Source: Enterococcus ureilyticus
GTDB lineage: Bacteria > Bacillota > Bacilli > Lactobacillales > Enterococcaceae
Length of the DNA: 64,000 nt
Assembly (NCBI RefSeq): GCF_001730315.1
Contig: NZ_MIKC01000040.1
Span: 124,001 to 188,000 of the forward strand
Direction: 5' to 3'
The position numbers and the translations under genes were made by a program. The notes below the pieces were generated by a model that was not told the origin of the DNA, ran no database searches, and saw only the letters and a list, made by a program, of their open reading frames with translations. Shown piece after piece: positions 57,671 to 64,000 of this stretch (the stretch's first letter is position 1; each line of letters starts with the position of its first letter).

Positions 57671-59269
57671 TTGTTGGCAAAGAAAAGAAAATGGATGCCA
57701 GTCTTCTTTTTTACTATCTCTATGATGCTACTAATTTTAGCAGGCTGTAATTCATCAAAAAAAGAGAGCCGATCTTCTAATCAAATAAATTATGGTAGTA
57801 CAAAAGATATACGAGATATTAATCCGCATTTATATAACGGAGAAATGGCTGCGCAAAATATGGTTTTCGAAGGATTGACCAAAAATGAAGAGGGAAAAGT
57901 CAAACCTGCGTTAGCAAAAAGCTGGGCTATTTCTGATGATGGTAAAGAATATACCTTTTCTTTACAAACTAATGTGAAATTTACGGATGGTACGGCATTC
58001 AATGCAGATGCTGTGAAGCAAAATTTTGATGCAGTTTTGGCTAATAAGGAACGTCATGCTTGGTTAGATATGGTGAATGAAATCGAGTCGACACAAGTAG
58101 TAGATGATGAGACTTTCAAATTAACCTTAAAACATCCCTATTACCCAACCTTGATTGAACTCGGGTTGACTAGGCCATTTCGTTTTATCTCGCCTAAAAG
58201 TTTTATTGAGGGGGGATCTAAAACGGGTGTGTCAAGCTATGTGGGAACTGGGCCGTATAAACTGGAAACGCACAAGGACAATCAATATGCGCACTTTGTA
58301 GTGAATGAAGATTATTGGGGTGAAAAACCAAAAGTTTCAGAAGTGGATTGGAAAGTAATTCCAGATTCACAAGCATTATTACTTGCTCTAAAAAAAGGAG
58401 AAATTGATCTTATTTATGGTGCAGATGGCGACCAATTAAATATGGATGCCTATAACGCAATGAAAGCTGACAAGGCTGCTTTTACAGCCGTATCTAGCCA
58501 ACCGGTAGCCTCTCGTGCAATACTATTAAATAGTAAACGAGAAAATCTGAGTTCACTAAAGGTTAGAGAAGCGTTAACTTACGCAGTCAACAAAGAGAAT
58601 ATTATTAAAGGTGTACTAAATAATTCAGAAGACAAAGCGGATACGCTATTACCAAAAACAGCTCCTTATTGTGATATTGAATTAAAAAGCTATAATCACA
58701 ACGTGGAAAAAGCAAATCAATTACTAGATGAAGCAGGATGGAAAGTAGGGGAAAATGGAATACGGATGAAGGATGATAAACCTTTAGCACTAACTTTTTC
58801 CTATAATTCACAAAATGCACAAGAAGGAACAATCGCTCAATCGATTCAAGCGGATCTTAAAGAGGTGGGGGTGGACCTAGCCATTATTTCTGAGGAAAAA
58901 CAGAATTTTCTTGATCGTCAAAAAGATGGAGAGTTCGATTTACAGTATTCGTTGTCGTGGGGAACGCCTTACGATCCGCAATCTTATCTTTCTTCTTGGC
59001 GAATACCGGCACATGGAGATTATCAAGCACAATTAGGCTTGGATAAAAAAGCATGGTTGGATGATAAAATCACACAAGTGATGATTGAGCCAGATGAAAA
59101 ACAGAGACAAACAGATTATAGCGAAATTTTGACGTACATCAACGATCAATGTATATATATCCCAATTTCGTATTCGAAAACGAAAGCAATTGGTAAAGCT
59201 AACCTTAAAAATATCACGTTTAATGATTCGCAATATGAAATACCATTTGAAAAAATGTTCTTTGAATAA
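57671..59269 (+). CDS. nikA: Nickel ABC transporter substrate-binding lipoprotein (NikA/OppA type)
   Basis: A 532-residue SBP_bac_5 lipoprotein. The signal peptide ends in the lipobox ILAGC with a serine/lysine linker after it. The mature start, INYGSTKDIRDINPHLYNGE, is the pattern of the nickel-specific NikA/CntA branch rather than the general peptide-binding OppA. It starts at TTG 57671 or TTG 57674, behind AAGGAGATGAG; the first ATG (57695) would remove the Lys/Arg n-region of the signal peptide. Nickel specificity is supported mainly by the urease neighbours. Confidence 0.88.
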   Translation: MLAKKRKWMPVFFFTISMMLLILAGCNSSKKESRSSNQINYGSTKDIRDINPHLYNGEMAAQNMVFEGLTKNEEGKVKPALAKSWAISDDGKEYTFSLQTNVKFTDGTAFNADAVKQNFDAVLANKERHAWLDMVNEIESTQVVDDETFKLTLKHPYYPTLIELGLTRPFRFISPKSFIEGGSKTGVSSYVGTGPYKLETHKDNQYAHFVVNEDYWGEKPKVSEVDWKVIPDSQALLLALKKGEIDLIYGADGDQLNMDAYNAMKADKAAFTAVSSQPVASRAILLNSKRENLSSLKVREALTYAVNKENIIKGVLNNSEDKADTLLPKTAPYCDIELKSYNHNVEKANQLLDEAGWKVGENGIRMKDDKPLALTFSYNSQNAQEGTIAQSIQADLKEVGVDLAIISEEKQNFLDRQKDGEFDLQYSLSWGTPYDPQSYLSSWRIPAHGDYQAQLGLDKKAWLDDKITQVMIEPDEKQRQTDYSEILTYINDQCIYIPISYSKTKAIGKANLKNITFNDSQYEIPFEKMFFE

Positions 59270-59283
59270 GGATAGAAAGTTGG

Positions 59284-60222
59284 GTGACAATGATTAAATC
59301 TATTATTAAAAATTGTGGAAAAATCCTACTTCTTCTTTTTTTAATAACGTTTATTCCTTTTTTCCTATTGACGTATCTATCCAATGATCCAGCTGAAGTA
59401 GCACTAAGAGTCCAGGCAATCACACCAACTGAACAAAATGTGCGTCAGATGCGTTCAGAATTGGGGTTAGATCAACCTTTTTTTGCAAGATATATTGATT
59501 GGGTTCAACAGGCTCTAAAAGGGGATTTAGGTAAAAGCTATGCTACTGATAAATCGATTGCTGGTATGATCAGTGAGGCTTTTCCATATACAGTATTTTT
59601 GACTCTAGTGACACTGATCATCATTATTGTAACCTGTTTAGTACTGGGAATTTTGGCTGCTAATTATCAAAATCATTGGACTGAAAAAGTCTTAAGATTG
59701 ATCACCTTTGTCTTAAATGCAATTCCATCATTTTGGCTAGGGTTGTTACTGATCTTTTTGTTCTCTATCAAGCTAAATTGGTTACCAACGGGAGGGGCCG
59801 AAAGCCTATTATCAGTTTTCTTGCCGGCATTGACACTTTCTTTGGCCTACTCTAGTTCGTATATTCGGTTGATTCGCAATGATTTATTGCAAAATAAACA
59901 GTTGCCATATGTCGACTATTATTTTACAAGAGGATTTTCAAAAAAATCGATCACGAAACATTTATTGAAAAATTCTTTGCGTTCTTCTGTTGTTTCGATT
60001 GGCGTGAGTATTCCCAAACTGATTGCTGGTAGCATCATTATAGAAAGTGTTTTTGCATGGCCTGGTATGGGGCTTCTCTGTATTAATGCAATCAGAAATC
60101 GCGATTTACCTGTTTTGCAAGCCTATATTGTGATTATGTCATTGTTCTTTATTAGCAGTAGTTTGTTGATTGATTCCTTAAACAAAAGGATTGATCCCAG
60201 ACTAAGAGAGCGAGGCAGCTGA
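59284..60222 (+). CDS. nikB: Nickel ABC transporter permease NikB
   Basis: A 312-residue permease of the DppB/NikB family with about six membrane spans. N-terminal span near 12-33, then LGLDQPFFARYIDWVQQALKGD, the LPALTLSL region and VFAWPGMGLLCINAIRNRDLPV, the typical late motif. GTG 59284 and ATG 59290 are both possible starts; both follow GTTGGGTG weakly. It overlaps nikC by one base. Confidence 0.87.
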   Translation: MTMIKSIIKNCGKILLLLFLITFIPFFLLTYLSNDPAEVALRVQAITPTEQNVRQMRSELGLDQPFFARYIDWVQQALKGDLGKSYATDKSIAGMISEAFPYTVFLTLVTLIIIIVTCLVLGILAANYQNHWTEKVLRLITFVLNAIPSFWLGLLLIFLFSIKLNWLPTGGAESLLSVFLPALTLSLAYSSSYIRLIRNDLLQNKQLPYVDYYFTRGFSKKSITKHLLKNSLRSSVVSIGVSIPKLIAGSIIIESVFAWPGMGLLCINAIRNRDLPVLQAYIVIMSLFFISSSLLIDSLNKRIDPRLRERGS

Positions 60223-61049
60223 TGGATGTAATGAAAAAAATAGTCAAGGATAGAATAGTTCTTGTTTCTATTCTCTTTTTAAGTCTTTTAATGTTAGGTA
60301 TTATTTTTGCGAATGTCTTGTCACCGTATGATCCAAACAAACAAGATATTATGAATAAATTGGCTCATCCAAGTAGTGAACATTTTTTTGGAACAGACAT
60401 GTTAGGTCGAGATATCTTTTCGAGGATATTATATGGCGGTAGAGTGACGTTACTTCTCTCCTTTTTAATTGTTTTCTTGATTCTTTTGATCGGGCTCATT
60501 TTTGGTGGAATTTCTGGGATGTTTGGTGGTTGGATCGATGCCTCAATGATGCGATTTTGTGACCTGATGCTTTCTTTACCGAATGAAATGATGTCTTTGT
60601 GTATTATTGGGATTTTAGGCCCTAGTTTACTGACGATTATTTTAGCACTGACAATAGTACGATTTCCGTGGTACGTTAAAATGATCAGGACAGAAGTCCT
60701 TAATTATAAAACAAAAAATTATGTTGTCTTCTCCCTAAGTTCTGGAAAGTCTAAAGGATGGGTATTTAAAGAACACATTTTTCCCCCGATTATTCGGGCA
60801 ATCATTGTTTACTCTACATTAGATATTAGTGCAGTGATTATGAGTATTAGTGCGCTATCTTTTCTCGGGGTTGGGATTCAGCCACCAACAGCTGAGTGGG
60901 GTAGAATGTTAAACGAATCCAGAGAAATCGCTGTAGTTGAGCCTTGGCAGATGATTCCTGCTGGGATCACACTATTTCTTGTGATAGCGATGCTCAATTA
61001 TATCGGAGACGCAGTTGCGGAAGGAATCAACGAAGCGAATAGCGAGTAA
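60222..61049 (+). CDS. nikC: Nickel ABC transporter permease NikC
   Basis: A 275-residue permease of the DppC/NikC family with about six spans. HFFGTDMLGRDIFSRILYGGR is the family hallmark, and SALSFLGVGIQPPTAEWGRML sits near the C-terminus. Its ATG overlaps the nikB stop. With NikB it forms the transmembrane channel. Confidence 0.89.
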   Translation: MDVMKKIVKDRIVLVSILFLSLLMLGIIFANVLSPYDPNKQDIMNKLAHPSSEHFFGTDMLGRDIFSRILYGGRVTLLLSFLIVFLILLIGLIFGGISGMFGGWIDASMMRFCDLMLSLPNEMMSLCIIGILGPSLLTIILALTIVRFPWYVKMIRTEVLNYKTKNYVVFSLSSGKSKGWVFKEHIFPPIIRAIIVYSTLDISAVIMSISALSFLGVGIQPPTAEWGRMLNESREIAVVEPWQMIPAGITLFLVIAMLNYIGDAVAEGINEANSE

Positions 61050-61063
61050 CGAGGGAGAAAGTA

Positions 61064-61894
61064 ATGGAAAATACACTAATTTTGGTAGTGGAAGAGTTGA
61101 GCGTAAATGAACTCAAAACAAATAAAAGAGTCCTTGATAACCTAACTTTTCAAGTAGAAAGAAATGAGTTTTTAGGTATTCTGGCACCAAGTGGAAGTGG
61201 GAAAACAACACTTCTTAAAACGATTATGAGAATCTGTCCAAAATCACTTCATTCAAGTGGATTAATTACCTATTTTCCGGATACTAAAAATAAAATCGTT
61301 ATTCAGGAGAAAAACAATGTTCATTCTTCGGCGGTATTAAGTCGCGAATTAACATACATCCCTCAAAATGCTTCAGAAGCATTTGATCCTATTGAAAAAA
61401 TGAGTGTGCAATTGAAAGAAACATTGACAGAAAATCGATTTTCTGTAAGTGAAAGAACAAATATGATTCAAGAGTTATTGGAAAGTATGGACTTACCAGA
61501 AAGTATCTTAAACAAATACCCCTTTCAATTATCTGGTGGAACGTTACAGCGCTGTGCAATTGGGTTAGCACTTATTTTGAAACCCAAAGTGATTATTGCA
61601 GATGAGCCGACGAGTGCATTGGACACGATAAATAGAAAGAGAATTCTAGATAGTTTCTTGCAGCTAAAAAAACGAAATGAGACGACTCTACTTTTGGCGA
61701 CACATGATATTGCTATTGTAGATTACTTATGTGATACGGCACTGGTTTTAGAAGCAGGTAGAAAAATTGAACACAAAAAAATAGATAAAATGGACACTGA
61801 TTCAACCTCATATTTGGTAAAAATGCGTAGAATAAAAAATAAAATAGGTTCGACATTTTGGAGATTAAAAGATGGAAAATTGGTTAGTTCTTGA
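61064..61894 (+). CDS. nikD: Nickel ABC transporter ATPase NikD
   Basis: A 276-residue ABC ATPase: Walker A APSGSGKTT, signature LSGGTLQRCAIG, Walker B VIIADEPTSALDTINRK, switch His in ATHDIAIVD. The Walker A opening with Ala-Pro rather than Gly-Glu/Gly-Pro is a mild variant. GAGGGAGAAAG precedes the ATG. Overlaps nikE by 23 nt. Confidence 0.9.
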   Translation: MENTLILVVEELSVNELKTNKRVLDNLTFQVERNEFLGILAPSGSGKTTLLKTIMRICPKSLHSSGLITYFPDTKNKIVIQEKNNVHSSAVLSRELTYIPQNASEAFDPIEKMSVQLKETLTENRFSVSERTNMIQELLESMDLPESILNKYPFQLSGGTLQRCAIGLALILKPKVIIADEPTSALDTINRKRILDSFLQLKKRNETTLLLATHDIAIVDYLCDTALVLEAGRKIEHKKIDKMDTDSTSYLVKMRRIKNKIGSTFWRLKDGKLVSS

Positions 61895-62618
61895 GCAATT
61901 ATCAAAGACGTATTACAAAGAGCGGTTATTCATGCCAAGAGAAAAAATGGACGGTGGACTAAAGCCATTTTCACTTTGTATTTCAGAAGAGATTATTGGT
62001 ATTTTAGGAGAAAGTGGTAGTGGGAAAACAACATTAGCTAAACTAATAGCTGGTATTGAAAAACCAGATAAAGGGTCAGGGGAAATCATATTTAGACTAA
62101 ATGAGCCACTCAAACAAAAGAACCCAGTGAGCATGATATTTCAAGAGTACACCTCTGCAATCAATCCGGACTTTACTGTAGAAAAAGCATTAGTAGAATC
62201 AGTTAGTAAAAACAATAAAACACAAGAAACAAAAGAAAAAATAATTACTGTTTTAAATAAAGTGGGATTATCTGAAGAACTCTTAGACAAGAAACCAAGA
62301 AACTTAAGTGGTGGCCAGATTCAGCGTGTTTGTATTGCGAGAAGTATCTTAACGGAAGCAAAGGTATTGATTTTGGATGAAGCCTTTAGTTCGTTAGACT
62401 TATTTAATGTGGAGCGTATGCTTGAGTTGTTACTTGCTTTAAAAAAAGAATTTAACTTGTATTATATAGTCGTTACTCATAATTTAGAATTGGCTACCTA
62501 TTTTTGTGACAAACTTATTTTTTTAAAAGAGGGACATTTAGAAGAAGTGATAGAAACGAGTCAATTGATGCATGCGAAATCTGCTTATGTCCAAGCTTTG
62601 ATTGATGCTCAAATTTGA
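61872..62618 (+). CDS. nikE: Nickel ABC transporter ATPase NikE
   Basis: A 248-residue ABC ATPase: Walker A GESGSGKTT, signature LSGGQIQR, Walker B VLILDEAFSSLDLFN, switch His in VVTHNLELA. It is shorter than usual for this family because the C-terminal oligopeptide domain (oligo_HPY) is missing. Translation is coupled to nikD through the 23-nt overlap. Confidence 0.9.
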   Translation: MENWLVLEQLSKTYYKERLFMPREKMDGGLKPFSLCISEEIIGILGESGSGKTTLAKLIAGIEKPDKGSGEIIFRLNEPLKQKNPVSMIFQEYTSAINPDFTVEKALVESVSKNNKTQETKEKIITVLNKVGLSEELLDKKPRNLSGGQIQRVCIARSILTEAKVLILDEAFSSLDLFNVERMLELLLALKKEFNLYYIVVTHNLELATYFCDKLIFLKEGHLEEVIETSQLMHAKSAYVQALIDAQI

Positions 62619-62699
62619 GCGCCAAATAGTATAATTTGCTAGTAGTGTAGCAAAATGAATTACTATATTGAAATAGATTCAAAGAAAGGAATGGAATTC

Positions 62700-63914
62700 A
62701 TGTCAAATTCAATTAATACAGGCGATACAGCATTTATGATTTTATGTACAGCAATGGTGTGTTTAATGACACCAGGTTTAGCTTTTTTCTATGGAGGTTT
62801 GGCACGTAAAAATAATATATTAATCATTATGGGACAATCATTTGTTTCAGTTGGAGTAACAACGTTAATGTGGATTTTTGGAGGGTTTGGGCTAGCATTT
62901 GGTACAGATTTTCATGGTATTATCGGAAATCCAGCTGATTTCTTCTTGATGAAAAATGTCGGCACATTAGCGAACCTTTTACATGGGGCAACGATTCCCT
63001 TTTTAATGTTTTTTGCTTTTCAATTGATGTTTTGTGTGATCACCGTCCCTCTTATGACAGGGGCTTTTGCGGATCGTTTGACGATGAAAGGATATATTTT
63101 ACTGTTGATCGGCTGGAATTTATTGATTTATTTCCCTGTCTGCCATTGGGTTTGGGGTGGTGGATTTTTAAGTAATTTCAACTTTAAAGACTTTGCTGGC
63201 GGTACAGTTATTCATACGACAGCCGGATTTGGTTCTCTAGCAACGATCTTGTACTTAGGACAAAGAAAGTTGACGGAACAACAAAAAAGCCAACACAATA
63301 ATTTGATGATTGCTGCAATCGGAACTGGACTTTTATGGTTTGGTTGGTTTGGGTTTAATTCTGGTGGTGCATTACGTGCAGATATTCAAGCAGTGAATGC
63401 ATTTGTTTCAACGTTTGTTGCACTTGCTACATCTTTAACTGTATGGATTTTATTTGCCAAATTTAAGAAGGGGTACTATGATTTTGTGGATATTTTGACT
63501 GGGTCAGTTGCAGGATTAGCAACGATAACCCCTTGCGCAGGATATGTAAAACCAACAGAAGCAATTGCTATTGGTGCCATCGCAGCAATTATTTGTAACC
63601 TTGCTGTTGATTTTCGTAAGAAAAAAGGTTGGGATGATGCATTGGATGTATGGGGTGTCCATGGCATTGGTGGATTCACTGGAACTATTTTAATTGGTAT
63701 CTTCGGAACAGGTGCTTCATTAGTAACTGCTAGCGGCTTAAATGCACTGCTCGTTCAAATTTTAGGTGTCTGCTTCGTCGCAGCGTATGCATTCATCATA
63801 ACAAGACTTATTCTAATTGTTTCATCAAAAATAACAAGAATAGAGACAACAGAAGAAGAACAAGAAAAAGGATTAGATATGGAATTTTTCCATCAGTCTA
63901 CTTATGATGAATAA
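62700..63914 (+). CDS. amtB: Ammonium transporter (Amt family)
   Basis: A 404-residue channel with about eleven membrane spans. MTPGLAFFYGGLARKNN at the first span, the first pore His in FAGGTVIHTTAGFGSLA and the second in DVWGVHGIGGFTGTI form the twin-His pore; the C-terminal tail is acidic. ATG 62700 behind AAAGGA is chosen; the frame from 62655 carries no site. No glnK/glnB follows, although such a gene usually accompanies amtB. A TATAAT (62630-62635) and a hairpin TTTGCTA/TAGCAAA (62635-62654) in the short gap after nikE may give it its own promoter. In context it would move the ammonium made by urease or scavenge it. Confidence 0.93.
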   Translation: MSNSINTGDTAFMILCTAMVCLMTPGLAFFYGGLARKNNILIIMGQSFVSVGVTTLMWIFGGFGLAFGTDFHGIIGNPADFFLMKNVGTLANLLHGATIPFLMFFAFQLMFCVITVPLMTGAFADRLTMKGYILLLIGWNLLIYFPVCHWVWGGGFLSNFNFKDFAGGTVIHTTAGFGSLATILYLGQRKLTEQQKSQHNNLMIAAIGTGLLWFGWFGFNSGGALRADIQAVNAFVSTFVALATSLTVWILFAKFKKGYYDFVDILTGSVAGLATITPCAGYVKPTEAIAIGAIAAIICNLAVDFRKKKGWDDALDVWGVHGIGGFTGTILIGIFGTGASLVTASGLNALLVQILGVCFVAAYAFIITRLILIVSSKITRIETTEEEQEKGLDMEFFHQSTYDE

Positions 63915-63941
63915 CTTTCATCTAATTAAATTGGCCAAAGT

Positions 63942-63996
63942 GAAAGAGTCAAGAGCGAAGACTGCCAAATCTTCACTCTTGACTCTTTCGTTTTTT
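63942..63996 (+). terminator. Terminator of the urease-nickel-ammonium gene run
   Basis: GAAAGAGTCAAGAG-C-GAAGA (63942-63961) pairs with TCTTC-A-CTCTTGACTCTTTC (63970-63989), one internal mismatch, followed by G and six T residues. No terminator of this strength occurs between ureI and here. Confidence 0.9.
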
Positions 63997-64000
63997 AAAT

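Overview
The window reads as low-GC Firmicutes chromosome, most likely an Enterococcus of the E. faecalis-like group. The evidence is the ribosomal protein sequences and gene order (str, S10-spc-alpha, then EcfA1-EcfA2-EcfT and TruA), strong AAGGAGG-type ribosome binding sites, frequent GTG starts, and the nucleoside-salvage and gpmA/rpiA neighbourhood. Urease plus myo-inositol catabolism points to one of the urease-positive species rather than E. faecalis itself; this is inference, since no rRNA is present to settle it. I saw no rRNA, tRNA, CRISPR array, intact insertion sequence or prophage.

Layout. 1-7.99 kb: nucleoside uptake (BmpA/PnrA-type lipoprotein, double-ATPase, two permeases) and salvage (DeoB, PunA, DeoD). 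8.0-9.4 kb: a two-copy 75-bp tandem repeat and an iron-type alcohol dehydrogenase. 9.5-11.85 kb, minus strand: GpmA, a serine-recombinase-like protein whose catalytic serine is replaced by threonine, and RpiA. 12.0-16.7 kb: str operon rpsL-rpsG-fusA-tuf with a structured leader. 16.8-18.4 kb: a PadR regulator/DUF2812 pair with a palindromic promoter region, then a minus-strand tautomerase-like gene.

18.46-29.92 kb: inositol locus. iolR diverges from iolA-iolB-iolC-iolD-iolG, a second Gfo/Idh dehydrogenase, iolE, an SSS-family symporter and an orphan PTS EIIB-like protein. The iolA promoter region carries several matches to the Bacillus IolR operator consensus. The DKGP aldolase gene (iolJ) is absent from the cluster.

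30.1-44.6 kb: the S10-spc-alpha ribosomal supercluster from rpsJ to rplQ, including secY, adk, infA, rpmJ and rpoA. rpmD and rpmJ are short genes that are easily missed. 44.7-47.2 kb: a polytopic membrane protein and an M20 amidohydrolase, whose promoter carries a palindrome over the -35 and a CodY-like box at the start site. 47.4-50.6 kb: the ECF transporter module EcfA1-EcfA2-EcfT and truA.

51.1-63.9 kb: a complete urea-nitrogen module. It contains a UreI-type urea channel, urease UreABC, accessory proteins UreE-F-G-D, a SAM-dependent methyltransferase, a five-gene Nik/Opp-type nickel ABC transporter and an AmtB ammonium channel. Together they would import urea, import the nickel needed by urease, hydrolyse urea and move the ammonium produced. 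Most genes are ordinary for the group. The less ordinary points are the methyltransferase inside the nickel-urease run, the orphan EIIB in the inositol operon, the serine-less recombinase, the tandem repeat at 8 kb, the IolR operator array, and several strong unexplained hairpins. I found no clear evidence of a wholly undescribed system.
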